Part shown: one piece after another, positions 20,129-30,149 of the stretch
Layout: each line of letters opens with the position of its first letter
How positions within the stretch are numbered: the first letter of the stretch is position 1
NCBI GenBank assembly: GCA_013334755.1
Contig: JAAXWX010000002.1
Span: 43,883-107,882, forward strand
Length of the DNA stretch: 64,000 nt
Source: Chlorobiaceae bacterium
GTDB lineage: Bacteria; Bacteroidota; Chlorobiia; Chlorobiales; Chlorobiaceae
Direction of reading: 5' to 3'
Notes under the pieces: model-generated
The model's database searches: none
What the model was told of the DNA's origin: nothing
Seen by the model: the letters and a program-made list of their open reading frames with translations, nothing else
Made by a program: the position numbers and the translations under genes

Positions 20129-20553
20129 CGTTATGAGTCAGTAACTTCCGTGATGGCAGCTATCATGATTGAAAATAGGTGAAAAGGGGACGAAAAAGAA
20201 GCCGCTCACGCAGATCACGGAAGCATGGAAATATGTTCCGCAACAGGGTTACTGTTCAGCTGTGAATCTTTTTGTGCCGGTTGTAAAGCCATATGCTGTA
20301 ATCCGAATGGAATCGTTATATTGTGTTGATCTCATTTTGTGGTACCGTTAGCGATTCATTCCGCCCCGACAAAGCGCTTTTTACGGCTAACAAATAATAA
20401 CATCCCCGCATTTTGCAGATACCCGGTTTTCTCTCTTTACAAAAAGAGAGTTCAGCTTGGGGTCTTACAGGCGACCATGCTTGAGGTGCAGAGCATTTCA
20501 GGCAGTTTGGTCTCTATCTCATAACTGTACATTATCATAATATTATATACCAT
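20129..20553. other. Intergenic region with an echo of the metallopeptidase 3' end
   Basis: No convincing gene. About 42 bases at 20222-20263 look like a diverged copy of the metallopeptidase 3' end at 19825-19866 (shared AWKYVPQ reading). A hairpin CTCTCTTT/AAAGAGAG lies near 20433-20452. The second half is presumably the leader and promoter of the helicase gene. Confidence 0.4.
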
Positions 20554-21810
20554 ATGGAATTCAAGTCATTAAACATCATTGACCCGATTTTACAAGCACT
20601 ACAGGAAGAGGGTTATACAACTCCGACACCGATTCAGGCAGAGGCTATACCCGTTATTTTGCAAGGCACTGACCTGCTTGGCTGTGCACAGACAGGAACA
20701 GGAAAGACGGCTGCTTTTGCCATTCCTATCCTGCAACTCTTGAGCGAGAACAAGGTTTATGATAAAAAACGAAAAATACGAAGCCTGATTGTTACCCCTA
20801 CACGTGAGCTGGCTATTCAGATTGGTGAGAGTTTTAACGCCTATGGCCGGCATACAGGCCTGACCAATACGGTGATTTTTGGTGGAGTCAACCAGAACCC
20901 GCAAACAGCCTCATTGATTCGTGGTGTTGATATCGTTATTGCAACACCGGGGCGGTTGCTTGATCTTCTGAACCAGGGTTTTTTAAGTTTACGCCATGTA
21001 GAGATACTGGTGCTTGATGAAGCTGATCGTATGCTCGATATGGGTTTTATTCATGATATTAAAAAAATATTGGCAGTGGTTCCGAAACAGAAGCAATCTC
21101 TCTTTTTTTCTGCCACGATGCCAGCTGAAATTGTCAAGCTTGCTGCGACTATCCTGCATAATCCTTCGAAGGTTTCTGTAACGCCTGTTTCATCAACGGT
21201 AGAGATTATCAATCAATCGATTTACTTTGTTGATAAAGGTAATAAAAACAGCCTGCTGGTCAATCTTTTGGAGGATCAGAAGATCAAAACGGCACTGGTT
21301 TTTACTCGGACAAAGCATGGCGCTGATAAAGTTGTGAAAATCCTCCAGAAACACAATATCAAGGCAGAGGCAATACATGGTAACAAAGCGCAGAATGCCC
21401 GTCAGCGCGCCTTGATCAATTTCAAGGCACAGACGACACGTGTTCTGGTGGCAACAGATATTGCTGCACGCGGTATTGATGTTGATGATCTGGAGTATGT
21501 AATCAATTTTGAGATGCCGAATATTGCCGAAACATACGTCCATCGTATCGGACGAACGGGCAGGGCAGGGGCAAAAGGAACTGCATTGTCGTTCTGTGAT
21601 GCCGAAGAGAAAGAGTACCTGCGTGATATTGAAAAGCTTATAGCAAAAAAAATACCTGTTAACGATGACCACTCTTTCCCGTTGATTGATCACAATCCGG
21701 TGAAAACACCCAGACAGCAGGGTAGAGGAAATTCAGGTCATCCGGGGCCAAAACCTCTTGCAAAGAGCACGTCGAAAAGGTGGTCAGAAAAACCGAGAAG
21801 TGCACGGTAG
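20554..21810 (+). CDS. DEAD-box RNA helicase, RhlE-like
   Basis: 418 residues. Motifs in order: Q motif [22 protein letters not shown], Ia [53 protein letters not shown] and [12 protein letters not shown]. The tail after residue 375 is short and basic ([12 protein letters not shown] and later Lys/Arg), as in RhlE. It unwinds RNA in ribosome assembly or mRNA decay, and is often cold-induced. The leader of more than 200 bases may matter for that. Confidence 0.95.
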   Translation: MEFKSLNIIDPILQALQEEGYTTPTPIQAEAIPVILQGTDLLGCAQTGTGKTAAFAIPILQLLSENKVYDKKRKIRSLIVTPTRELAIQIGESFNAYGRHTGLTNTVIFGGVNQNPQTASLIRGVDIVIATPGRLLDLLNQGFLSLRHVEILVLDEADRMLDMGFIHDIKKILAVVPKQKQSLFFSATMPAEIVKLAATILHNPSKVSVTPVSSTVEIINQSIYFVDKGNKNSLLVNLLEDQKIKTALVFTRTKHGADKVVKILQKHNIKAEAIHGNKAQNARQRALINFKAQTTRVLVATDIAARGIDVDDLEYVINFEMPNIAETYVHRIGRTGRAGAKGTALSFCDAEEKEYLRDIEKLIAKKIPVNDDHSFPLIDHNPVKTPRQQGRGNSGHPGPKPLAKSTSKRWSEKPRSAR

Positions 21811-21875
21811 TGGTTATAAAAAAATGTTTGAGATAATCATAAAGTAATTCCTTCTGATTACTGGAGGAGTGTAAT

Positions 21876-22319
21876 TCATGGTTCGAGCAGTTTGAAGCCG
21901 GATTGGGGATCATACTGACGGGTTGCCGTGTTCTTGAGCAGCTCTGTCAGGATGATTTCCATGACCAGCCAGACCTTTACACCGTTACGAATACAGCCTG
22001 TAACGGTGTTTTCCTCTCTCCCGCATGCCATATGCATATGGAGAATCGGGTTGCCGTTTTCATCCGGAAAGATGGTTCCGCTGCCAGTGATTTCATGAGC
22101 GTCGTAGAGTTCATGAGTCATCGGATTTATTGGATTTGAACGGCTCTCTTCAGGTCCCACAACAAGAAGACTGCCCTTGTCTGCCCCTCCAACAGCAATA
22201 AGTGTTGCCCGTTCGATGGCATGATCTTTTGCGAACCGTTCGATGCATTCATGGACTATTTCACCGTCTTCCAGTCTGATCACAAAGACTCTTCCCTTGC
22301 TTGCTTCCGAGTATTTCAT
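21876..22319 (-). CDS. PPC (DUF296) domain protein
   Basis: 147 residues made of one PPC/PCC domain. The conserved block ATLIAVGGADKGSL and the metal-like motif HMHMACGRE are visible, followed by GCIRNGVKVWLVMEIIL. In plants this domain occurs in AT-hook proteins; in bacteria it is a free-standing trimer, often described as a predicted DNA-binding protein, with no settled function. It is a single gene convergent with the helicase. Confidence 0.9.
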   Translation of the reverse strand: MKYSEASKGRVFVIRLEDGEIVHECIERFAKDHAIERATLIAVGGADKGSLLVVGPEESRSNPINPMTHELYDAHEITGSGTIFPDENGNPILHMHMACGREENTVTGCIRNGVKVWLVMEIILTELLKNTATRQYDPQSGFKLLEP

Positions 22320-22507
22320 ATTTTTTTAAAAAACACCATAAAATATTTTTAAAAAAGCAGATAATGGTGATGTTGTTAACTGCATGCCCGAAAAATGTAA
22401 CGAAATTATCATTTTTAACCATGACGTTCCGGGCGGGGAAAAGGGGGATCTGAGTGCCACCATATTGGTAGAAGTCTTTTTTCTGTATTGGTTTTCCTGG
22501 TTTCAGA

Positions 22508-22894
22508 CTAACGATTCAACTGGTAAATCCTCCAGTTAAGAAAGGTGGCAAACAGTCCCCATGTGAGATAGGGCAGCAGAAGGAGTGCTGCAGGAATGCT
22601 TGCCTGAAAGAAAAGCCAGATTATGGCGATCAGAGTGATATCTATGACAAGGATATCGTAAAATGCGAGCAATATTTTTTTTCTGGTAAAAAAAATCCCT
22701 GTCCAGTTAAAACCTGCCGTAAAATGGATAATGAGCAATGTGACTGAAACAAAAAGATATGGTTTGATAGGGGAGAGAAAGTACAGTACAAGTGAGATAA
22801 AAATCAAAATATATATAGTGGACCATACAGGCCAGAAAACCCTGTCCGGGGGTGTAAACCAAGGTTTTTTGAGGTTCTCATACCATGTACCCAT
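22508..22894 (-). CDS. tspO: TspO/MBR family membrane protein
   Basis: 128 residues with five hydrophobic helices. The N-terminus WYENLKKPWFTPPDRVFWPVW is the family hallmark (in pieces: WYENLKKP, WFTPP, FWPVW), and TWGLFATFLNWRIYQLN ends helix 5. It is shorter than the usual 150-160 residues and lacks the tryptophan-rich WSxxFF spelling in the middle (here FNWTGIFF). TspO proteins bind porphyrins and in phototrophic bacteria affect tetrapyrrole and carotenoid gene expression, a plausible role here. Confidence 0.85.
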   Translation of the reverse strand: MGTWYENLKKPWFTPPDRVFWPVWSTIYILIFISLVLYFLSPIKPYLFVSVTLLIIHFTAGFNWTGIFFTRKKILLAFYDILVIDITLIAIIWLFFQASIPAALLLLPYLTWGLFATFLNWRIYQLNR

Positions 22895-23087
22895 GAGTTG
22901 TCTCCGCTCTGTTCAGATGGATAAATCAGCACCCAGTCAGCCGTAATTCAGCAATAGGTAACTGTTTTTTCTGATCTATTGGTTCCCTGCCTCTTTTCTG
23001 GAGGGGGAGACAGGGAAGTTGATCTGAGTTAACGGAGTTGTTGACTCTTGTCCAAACATCAGGCAGTCAGAGCACAGAGCGTTTTTT

Positions 23088-23396
23088 TCAGTTTTCAAAA
23101 AACTCAATCTGCAGATTTTCATCAGCTTGTTCGGTGACGATATAGCGGCCTTTTTTTACAATTGACAGGCCTTTCTTGTCAGCTGCGGGTATGATGCTCT
23201 GTTCAACATTATCGACATTTTTTTTCAGGCAGCTCTGGTTGAAGAAAAGGTTCAGTACCGGGCCTGTATTTTCGAACTGAAGCAGGAAATCATTGTCGTT
23301 GACAAAAACAAGGTCATCGTAGGCATAGGTTACTTCATGTCCGAGCTCTTCGAGAAGCTGCATGACTGCTCCAAGTGGACGTAATGATTGTTGCAT
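23088..23396 (-). CDS. Conserved-looking hypothetical protein beside the NifO-like gene
   Basis: 102 residues from ATG 23396, chosen because GGAGG lies nine bases upstream; a longer frame from 23459 overlaps the neighbour. The protein is acidic with an alpha/beta look (LGAVMQLLEELGHEVTYAYDDLVFV, then a beta-rich second half). I do not recognise the family. Its start is four bases from the stop of the NifO-like gene, so the two are almost certainly translated from one mRNA. Confidence 0.75.
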   Translation of the reverse strand: MQQSLRPLGAVMQLLEELGHEVTYAYDDLVFVNDNDFLLQFENTGPVLNLFFNQSCLKKNVDNVEQSIIPAADKKGLSIVKKGRYIVTEQADENLQIEFFEN

Positions 23397-23400
23397 AGGT

Positions 23401-23853
23401 TCAATCCTCCTGTTTAATACATGAAAAGGTGTTGTTATGAGGGCATGAATTAATGTCATTTATGTTGATTGTTATGCCTGCATCTTCTGTGCCCTTATCA
23501 GAATTGAGGCTTATAATTTTTCTGAGCGCTGTGGTATCGAATCCCTGAAGATGATGGTTCCCGATTTTTATGAGAGGCCGTCTGATCAAGAGTGGCTCAT
23601 GGATCATTATGGCTATAGCCTCTTCTTTTGTAAACGCAAGTGTATCGAGTTTGCCTGATTTTACTGCCGGGGCTGCCGGATTAAAGCATTCGGCTACCGG
23701 TTTCTCTCCGAGATACTTGTCAAGCTCCTTGTTTGTCCATGGGTATTCAAGCAGATTAATTGCTTCAACAGTATGTCCGGAAAGTTCAAGCATGGACTTT
23801 TGCCGGGCATTGTTCATGCATCCTGGCTTTTCGTAAAAGAGAATGATTGCCAT
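23401..23853 (-). CDS. ArsC/Spx-like thioredoxin-fold protein, NifO (nitrogenase-associated) type
   Basis: 150 residues from ATG 23853 (an ATG at 23883 would add ten residues). N-terminal FYEKPGCMNNARQK has a single Cys in the ArsC position, and the blocks FNPAAPAVKSG and EPLLIRRPLIKIG match the nitrogenase-associated ArsC-like group (NifO). No CxxC is present, so it is not a classical redox thioredoxin. The C-terminal 35 residues are extra and contain two Cys (NSCPHNNTFSC). NifO has been linked to nitrogenase maturation, and many green sulfur bacteria fix nitrogen, but no nif gene is in this window. Confidence 0.8.
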   Translation of the reverse strand: MAIILFYEKPGCMNNARQKSMLELSGHTVEAINLLEYPWTNKELDKYLGEKPVAECFNPAAPAVKSGKLDTLAFTKEEAIAIMIHEPLLIRRPLIKIGNHHLQGFDTTALRKIISLNSDKGTEDAGITININDINSCPHNNTFSCIKQED

Positions 23854-23883
23854 AATTATATCATCGTATTTTCGGACTATCAC

Positions 23884-24329
23884 ACACTGTTTAATTTAAG
23901 GAAAAAAATAATTATTTCATTAATAATTAATAAAAAAATTTATTTAAACATTAATATATAAACATATTTGTCTATTTTTTGGTAATTTATAAGGGAAGTT
24001 AGGTCGCTTTCCGGGGTGGTCTTCAGATATTATAAAGATTCTGGTGTATGCTGTGGCTCTGTTTCATGGAACTGTTGTCAGAAAAATCGGAAAGAAGTCA
24101 GGCGGTAAAGTGGAGCAGGAGCCATCTATGAAGATGCTGTTTTTTCAGTGAATGTATCTGAGGGGTGCAGGGGGGGAAAGGGCTGGTGTACTGCCCGCAA
24201 GCAAGGCTCAATGTTGTCTTGCTTTTGCTTAAAATCAAGAGTTGCTGACTAATCAGCCATCACATTCCGCTACATTCGCTTTGGTACTTGCTTTTGCTGT
24301 TCTTTTCCTTTTTATGGATAGGGTTGGCG
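23884..24329. other. Intergenic region, no gene seen
   Basis: 446 bases. The first 120 are very AT-rich and hold the likely promoter of the NifO-like operon. The rest has short G- and C-rich patches but no ORF with coding character, and I see no strong terminator for the SulP gene that ends at 24330. Confidence 0.5.
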
Positions 24330-26036
24330 TTATTTCATCTCCCTTTGTACCGAAGCCACAAAGTTCTTTTGCCGTCCCAATTTAGGCAGGCCAAGAATCT
24401 CTCTCGCATGGTCAAGGGCATCATCGATGTTGCCGAAAATATTCTCTTCACCGATGTCATCATATAGTCCATATTGCTGCAGGGCGAACAATGGCTGGGC
24501 ATGAACGCCAGAGAGGATGAGCCTGGTTTCTGTTTTTCTGCAGTCTTTAAGCAGCTCTTTCATCATGTTCAACCCTGTTGCGTCGATGGAAAGAACGCTT
24601 CGCATTCTGATAATCCGGATTTTTGGGGCCTTTTCAACGATATGCATTGCCTCCCTGAACTTGCTGGCAGCCCCGAAGAAGAACGGGCCGCTTATTTCAA
24701 AGACCTCAACACCATCGGGGACTTTTCGTGTCACAATAGTGTTCGGGTCATCTTCTTCATCGTGGTCAGTCAGCTCATTTGTAATAACACCGACATTTGA
24801 GAGTTGGGCCATGCGCTGCATGAAGAGAATAACAGCCAGCAGCATACCGATTTCGATGGCAAGTGTCAGATCAAAGACAACCGTCAGACTGAACGTGGTC
24901 AATAGGACAATCACATCGCTTCGCGGGCTTTTCAGAAGTTGCCGGAATACCTTGACTTCACTCATGTTCCAGGCAACGATAATAAGGATTGCTGCAAGAG
25001 CCGGCATTGGAATGAGCTTGGCCCACTTGCCGAAAAGCAGCATGATCAGGAGCAGTGTGATGGCGTGAACGATACCGGCTATCGGAGTTCTTCCGCCGTT
25101 CTTGACGTTGGTTGCTGTTCGTGCGATTGCTCCGGTGACAGGTATTCCGCCGAAAAGAGGAGTAATGATATTTGCGGCACCCTGGGCGATTAATTCCATA
25201 TTTGACTTATGCCGGCTTCCGATCATGCCATCAGCCACAACGGCTGAAAGCAGAGCTTCAATCGCACCAAGCAGGGCGATAGTGGTTGCAGGCATGATGA
25301 GGTTCTTGATTGTGGTAAAATCAAACGAAGGGAGTGTTGGTGCCGGAATCATGGATGGAATATTACCGAAACGGGACTCAATAGTTGCTACATCGAGATG
25401 AAAGTATTGTACAATCATGGTTGTTGCGACAATGGCGATGAGTGAGCCGGGAATTTTCCGTGACAGTTTTGGCCAGAACAGAATAATCAGGAGGGCAAGC
25501 ATACCAATCATGAGACTTTCTGGGTCGAATGTCGGCAGGTTACTTGCATAGGCTGTCCATTTGCCGATAAAATCTGCTGGTACGATAGCGATGTCAAGAC
25601 CAAGAAAATCCTTGACCTGGCTGGAAAAAATAATGACAGCAATCCCGCTGGTAAAACCGACAATCACTGGATAAGGGATAAACTTGATCAAGGATCCAAA
25701 TTGGGCAAATCCCATGATCATGAGAATGATGCCCGACATTATGGTTGCCAGTACCAGGCCATTAATGCCGTATTGTTGAACAATCCCGTAAAGGATCACA
25801 ATAAATGCGCCGGTCGGTCCTCCGATCTGTACTCTGCTGCCGCCAAGAAAAGAGACAAGAAAACCGCCAATAACAGCAGTAATAAGTCCCTTTTCAGGCG
25901 ACACCCCTGATGCTATGGCAAAAGCAATTGCCAGCGGCAGGGCAACAATACCGACCATAATACCGGCAATGACATCCTTTATTATCCGGTCCGGGGTAAG
26001 TTCCGGTAAGATTGAAAATAATTTTGGTTTGAACAT
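24330..26036 (-). CDS. SulP family anion permease with STAS domain
   Basis: 568 residues from ATG 26036 (a TTG-initiated form adds four residues). About 12 transmembrane helices span residues 15-420, with the family blocks [34 protein letters not shown] and, further on, [19 protein letters not shown] cytoplasmic STAS domain (residues 435-550) ends the protein, with [11 protein letters not shown] where phosphorylatable STAS proteins have Ser/Thr. Transport of sulfate, bicarbonate or another anion is possible; the sequence alone does not say which. Single gene. Confidence 0.93.
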   Translation of the reverse strand: MFKPKLFSILPELTPDRIIKDVIAGIMVGIVALPLAIAFAIASGVSPEKGLITAVIGGFLVSFLGGSRVQIGGPTGAFIVILYGIVQQYGINGLVLATIMSGIILMIMGFAQFGSLIKFIPYPVIVGFTSGIAVIIFSSQVKDFLGLDIAIVPADFIGKWTAYASNLPTFDPESLMIGMLALLIILFWPKLSRKIPGSLIAIVATTMIVQYFHLDVATIESRFGNIPSMIPAPTLPSFDFTTIKNLIMPATTIALLGAIEALLSAVVADGMIGSRHKSNMELIAQGAANIITPLFGGIPVTGAIARTATNVKNGGRTPIAGIVHAITLLLIMLLFGKWAKLIPMPALAAILIIVAWNMSEVKVFRQLLKSPRSDVIVLLTTFSLTVVFDLTLAIEIGMLLAVILFMQRMAQLSNVGVITNELTDHDEEDDPNTIVTRKVPDGVEVFEISGPFFFGAASKFREAMHIVEKAPKIRIIRMRSVLSIDATGLNMMKELLKDCRKTETRLILSGVHAQPLFALQQYGLYDDIGEENIFGNIDDALDHAREILGLPKLGRQKNFVASVQREMK

Positions 26037-26382
26037 GGCGAGCGTCAAAAAAAGAAAATGAACAAGTAGTCCTTCGCAGACTTGGGTTTCTATATAATCT
26101 TTTTGTATTATTTTATCAATTTATAGCGCTATTCCGTTTATAGTAAAGATCTCCGTCAACGAAACGGCATTGCAAGGAGAGTCTACAGCAAACTCAAGTG
26201 TTGGTTTATGCTATATCCCTTGCATTCCTTGTCACTCCATTGGATTGTCTGCTGCGATGAACCTGTCGTGACATGTAACTTGACCTTGTTGATTCCCGAA
26301 TGGAGTGTCCGGATATCTGATTACGTGAAGGAGGCTATACAGCCTGCTATTTTTTGAACTGTAAATAAAAGAGGGAATATTT
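26037..26382. other. Divergent promoter region of the SulP and rubrerythrin genes
   Basis: 346 bases between divergent genes with no ORF of coding character. GAGGGAATATTT just before 26383 serves as the rubrerythrin ribosome site. I see no clear regulator palindrome. Confidence 0.5.
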
Positions 26383-26880
26383 ATGCCTACAACATCAGAG
26401 AATTTGAAAGTAGCGTTTGCCGGCGAAAGTCAGGCAAACCAGAAATACCTTGCTTTTGCAAAGGAGGCTGAAAAAGAGGGATTCAGTAATGTTGCCAAAC
26501 TGTTTCGGACAACTGCCCAGGCAGAATTGATTCATGCCGAAGGTCATCTTGCCGCTCTTGGCGGAGTAGGTTCCACCGCTGAAAATCTTCAGGCTGCAAT
26601 AGGTGGGGAGACTTATGAACATACCGAGATGTATCCTCCGATGCTTGAACAGGCAGAAGCCGATGGCCATCCGGCAAAACGGATGTTTGCATATGCAGTC
26701 AAGGCTGAACAGGTTCATGCCATGCTCTATAAAAAGGCGCTGGAAGCGGTTCACAACGGACAGGACATTACGGCAACGGAGGTCTGGCTCTGTCCGATCT
26801 GCGGTCATATTGAACTTGTCAATCCGCCGGAGAAATGCCCGATTTGCGGTGCGAAATCATCTGTTTATGTTCAGGTGTGA
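26383..26880 (+). CDS. rbr: Rubrerythrin
   Basis: 165 residues. The four-helix ferritin-like domain supplies the di-iron ligands: the first helix has AFAGESQANQKY, and later AELIHAEGH, GETYEHTEMYPP and KAEQVHAMLY. The C-terminal rubredoxin domain has two CPICG motifs. It is an NADH-dependent (through partner proteins) hydrogen peroxide reductase used by anaerobes. It has its own leader and a strong terminator, so is transcribed alone. Confidence 0.97.
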   Translation: MPTTSENLKVAFAGESQANQKYLAFAKEAEKEGFSNVAKLFRTTAQAELIHAEGHLAALGGVGSTAENLQAAIGGETYEHTEMYPPMLEQAEADGHPAKRMFAYAVKAEQVHAMLYKKALEAVHNGQDITATEVWLCPICGHIELVNPPEKCPICGAKSSVYVQV

Positions 26881-26896
26881 CAGAAGCTTTCTTGAG

Positions 26897-26922
26897 GGCG
26901 GTTCAGAGAACCGCCTTTTTTT
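26897..26922 (+). terminator. Terminator after rubrerythrin
   Basis: Perfect 8-bp stem GGCGGTTC / GAACCGCC, 3-base loop AGA, then seven T. Confidence 0.95.
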
Positions 26923-27311
26923 ACAACCGTATTGTCACTATACATTTGACTTATACACTATTCTCAGTTTGTTATCTCCGGAAAAGAGTGAACGTACTGA
27001 AACGAGTACCACTTACCTCTCTCATTCCCATTGATCTTGTTATTATTGACTTTAATCTGCATGCCACTCTTCAAAAGATTGTCGTCTTTCGGGTGATTGA
27101 TTTCAAGGGTGACAGATGCCCCGCTTAATTTCCCCTTCAATTCTCATCGGTCCGATTTGTTGAACAGGTAGGCAATCATATGCAACTCCTGCAATGAGAA
27201 AATAAGACCTATGGAAAGTATGTTGCAATATTTAAATAACTTAATCCTGCTGAAAGAGCAGATAAAAAGTATCCGGCTGATTTATTTGACAGAAAAACAG
27301 CCTGGATTGCT
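26923..27311. other. Intergenic region, nothing recognised
   Basis: 389 bases with low coding character in all frames. Short open frames here are not supported by ribosome sites or protein-like composition. Confidence 0.5.
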
Positions 27312-27599
27312 CTATTCCGCAATATGACGCTTTGTAGAGAGCAGCAGTACTGCTGCCACAAGGTCAAGAGGGATCCATATCTCTTTCGCAAGGTTGATTT
27401 CCATTACAGGGTTGAAGAGTATGGCAAAAAGGGTATATGCAAGAGGCAGTAACAGCTTTCTCTTGCCGAAATTTCTATAAGCACCCCAGGCAAAGGTGCC
27501 TGAAGCAACAACTTTCAGTAAGGAATAGAAATCAGACGGGAGCGGAAAAACAGCAAGTATGAGAAAGAGTGCTGTTATATAGATGACTTGAACGGGCAT
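27312..27599 (-). CDS. Small four-helix membrane protein (DUF6804-like)
   Basis: 95 residues, almost entirely hydrophobic: segments at about 3-20, 24-40, 48-64 and 73-87. The block YTLFAILFNPVMEINL followed by WIPLDLVAAVLLL is typical of a family of small uncharacterised membrane proteins often found in Bacteroidetes/Chlorobi. No function is known. It lies downstream of the RRM gene but is separated from it by a strong terminator, so it is probably a separate unit. Confidence 0.7.
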   Translation of the reverse strand: MPVQVIYITALFLILAVFPLPSDFYSLLKVVASGTFAWGAYRNFGKRKLLLPLAYTLFAILFNPVMEINLAKEIWIPLDLVAAVLLLSTKRHIAE

Positions 27600-27618
27600 G
27601 ACTTTTTATGGAATAACA

Positions 27619-27656
27619 TTAAAAAAGCCAGACTGAACTTGCATTCTGTCTGGCTT
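27619..27656 (-). terminator. Terminator of the RRM-protein gene
   Basis: Perfect 9-bp stem AAGCCAGAC (27625-27633) / GTCTGGCTT (27648-27656); on the minus strand it is followed by TTTTTT. Confidence 0.9.
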
Positions 27657-27684
27657 AAGGGAAAACAGCTAAAAAGCTTGAAGC

Positions 27685-27957
27685 TTAGTAACGATCTCTT
27701 CTTGCCGGCCTTTCTTCGCGCGGTTTCGCTTCGTTTACCTTTATTGTGCGGCCGTTCAAATCTTTGTCATTCATTGATTCGATGGCTTCACGAGCTTCGC
27801 TGTCATTAGGCATGTCAACAAATCCAAACCCTTTGGAACGGCCTGAAAATTTGTCGTTTATGATACTTGCGCTATCGACCTGTCCGAACTCGGAAAAAGC
27901 TTCACGAAGATCATCTTCAGTAACAGTGTAAGCCAAATTGCCAATGTAAATATTCAT
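27685..27957 (-). CDS. RNA-binding protein with a single RRM
   Basis: 90 residues from ATG 27957; the frame runs 20 codons further upstream but those codons do not fit the domain. RNP2 is IYIGNL and RNP1 is KGFGFVDM. The short tail is Arg/Glu-rich (REERPARRDRY). Such small glycine- or arginine-tailed RRM proteins occur in cyanobacteria and Chlorobi and are often cold-induced; the RNA targets are unknown. A perfect 9-bp inverted repeat lies about 80 bases upstream. Confidence 0.93.
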   Translation of the reverse strand: MNIYIGNLAYTVTEDDLREAFSEFGQVDSASIINDKFSGRSKGFGFVDMPNDSEAREAIESMNDKDLNGRTIKVNEAKPREERPARRDRY

Positions 27958-28034
27958 TGTTAGTCTCAGTATACATGTGCATTGATAGAAAGAGATACCG
28001 TCAAGTAACCAAAGCACAAATTACTTGATTAGCG

Positions 28035-28055
28035 ATCAGTCAACCATTGACTGAT
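28035..28055. promoter_or_regulatory. Inverted repeat ATCAGTCAA-N3-TTGACTGAT
   Basis: Perfect 9-bp arms with a 3-base spacer, 78 bases upstream of the RRM-protein start and about 200 bases before the Kef-type antiporter. It could be an operator or, in the RRM mRNA leader, a stable hairpin. No T-run on either side. Confidence 0.45.
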
Positions 28056-28254
28056 TTCTAATATGAAGTTTAACGTAATTATTGATAATCTTCAAACACA
28101 ATATTCACGTCATACATATTATCTAAAAAAACGGCTTATCTCCCTGTAAATAGGACTTTTCCCTATTTTTTTGATTTTAATATAGATATATATACAATAA
28201 AGAAGTATGTCCTCTATTTGAAAGCCGCTTTTCCTGATCAAGCACACGCTCTCT

Positions 28255-30015
28255 ATGCATGAATTTGATTTTCTCGGTGAACTGGTGCTTATCGGGGCAT
28301 TGGCAGTTGCCATTATTCTGATTTTTCAGCGGTTGAAGATTCCTCCGGTTATCGGGCTGATTTTTACAGGAATTCTCATTGGCCCGTCTGGTATCGGCGC
28401 GGTCTATGATCAGAAAATGATTTCTACGCTTGCCGAACTTGGCGTAGTTCTTCTGTTGTTTACGATTGGCCTTGAATTTTCGCTTGATGACCTTAAAAAA
28501 CTGAAAAAAATTGTGCTGGTTGGTGGTGTCGTGCAGATTCTTGTCACCGGTCTTGCCATCAGTTTTCTTTCATACTGGTTTATGTTTGCCATAGGGCGGG
28601 GCATTTCCCTTTCAGCCTCTGTATTTCTGGGATTTACCTTTTCAGTCAGCAGTACGGCAATCTGTTTAAAGATTCTTTCTGACCGCGATGAGCTGACTCT
28701 GCCGCATGGACGAATTGCTTTAGGAATTCTGATTTTCCAGGATATTGCGATTGTTCCCTTGATGATTGGCATTAATTTTTTGAATCCAGATGCCGCCCCT
28801 TCTTTTGCAATAGTTTTTAATAAAATCGGCGTCATTATTCTTTTTGCCATAGGCATTTTTTTCGGTTTCAGGCTTCTTATGCCGAAAATGGTGCGGCTTA
28901 TTGCCTCGCTTCATGCCAGGGAAGTTCTGGTCATCGGAGCGCTTGTCATCTGTTTTGGTGCGGCTTATCTGACTTCTCTTATCGGTTTGTCTCTTGCTCT
29001 CGGTTCATTTGTTGCCGGTATGGTGATTGCAAGTACCGATGAGAGCCACCAGATCAGTATGACCATCGATCCTTTTCGTGAAGCGTTCACCAGTATTTTT
29101 TTTATTTCCGTCGGGCTGCTGCTCAACGTCAAGATGATTAATCTTCCTCTTTTTTTCTCTATTGCCATAGTAGTCTTGCTGGTTAAAGGGCTGCTTGTTG
29201 CCATGGTCTCCCTTTTTCTTGGCAATTCTCTCAGAGTCAGTATGATGGCTGGTATGGCGCTTGCACAAATAGGGGAGTTTTCTTTTGTGCTTGCAGAGAG
29301 CGGTCTTAAGAACAGTGTCATCAGTCAGGAAGTTTTTCAGGCAATGCTGGCCATCATTGTCGTAACCATGATTGTCACACCGGCCATGATAGCCATAGCG
29401 CCGAAAGTTGCCAACCAGATGGTCCCGGCACTCGGTTTTATTCCTCTGGTTTCAAGGGATGCCTCTGCACCTGCCTTGCGTCCCCCCGATAGTACTATTA
29501 TCTGTGCAGGAGAGATTCATGCCGCAATTATCGGTTTTGGCGTCAATGGCCAGAATGTGGCAGCAGTGCTTCATGCAACCAATATTTCTTATTCAGTGCT
29601 TGAAATTGATCGGGAAATAGTTAAGGTCATGAGAAGAAAGGGTGAACCAATTTATTATGGCGATTGTACAGAAAAAAAAGCACTGATTCGAGCTGGAATA
29701 GATCACGCCCGTGCGGTGGTGCTCGGAATTTCTGACACAAAAGCAATCGACAACAGTATTGCGATGATTCGCCAAATCAATAAAAAAGCATTCATAATCG
29801 TCAGAGCAAGAACTCTTGATGATGTTGCTTCGCTCTATAAGGCTGGGGCCAATGTTGTGGTTACAGAAAAATTTGAAACATCCATCCAGATTTTTTCTCA
29901 ACTTTTAAATCATTTTACGGTTGATCCGGAACTGATTCTCGAACAGCAGGAAATTATCCGGCGTGAATGTGAAAAGATTTTTCTGCGAGGAGTAACTCAA
30001 GGCATACAAAAATAA
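28255..30015 (+). CDS. CPA2-type cation:proton antiporter with RCK N domain (Kef-like)
   Basis: 586 residues. Transmembrane region of about 12 helices (residues 5-385) with the CPA2 signatures PPVIGLIFTGILIGPSGIG and, in helix 5, FQDIAIVP. The C-terminal RCK/TrkA-N domain (from about 420) has the nucleotide-binding motif GFGVNGQNVAAVL and the distal acidic residue in LEIDRE. It resembles KefB/KefC in exchanging K+ or Na+ for H+. No KefF/KefG partner is nearby, so glutathione-type gating is not indicated. Confidence 0.92.
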   Translation: MHEFDFLGELVLIGALAVAIILIFQRLKIPPVIGLIFTGILIGPSGIGAVYDQKMISTLAELGVVLLLFTIGLEFSLDDLKKLKKIVLVGGVVQILVTGLAISFLSYWFMFAIGRGISLSASVFLGFTFSVSSTAICLKILSDRDELTLPHGRIALGILIFQDIAIVPLMIGINFLNPDAAPSFAIVFNKIGVIILFAIGIFFGFRLLMPKMVRLIASLHAREVLVIGALVICFGAAYLTSLIGLSLALGSFVAGMVIASTDESHQISMTIDPFREAFTSIFFISVGLLLNVKMINLPLFFSIAIVVLLVKGLLVAMVSLFLGNSLRVSMMAGMALAQIGEFSFVLAESGLKNSVISQEVFQAMLAIIVVTMIVTPAMIAIAPKVANQMVPALGFIPLVSRDASAPALRPPDSTIICAGEIHAAIIGFGVNGQNVAAVLHATNISYSVLEIDREIVKVMRRKGEPIYYGDCTEKKALIRAGIDHARAVVLGISDTKAIDNSIAMIRQINKKAFIIVRARTLDDVASLYKAGANVVVTEKFETSIQIFSQLLNHFTVDPELILEQQEIIRRECEKIFLRGVTQGIQK

Positions 30016-30149
30016 ATGTTTGCACACCGCATCAGCAATACTGATACAGTCATGCAGGATCTATTTTTTTTCCGGTCAAGGCAAATATTTTTTTATATTT
30101 TATATATATGAGGCTATAATCTCAACTCACCCTTCAGCTGATACGTGTT

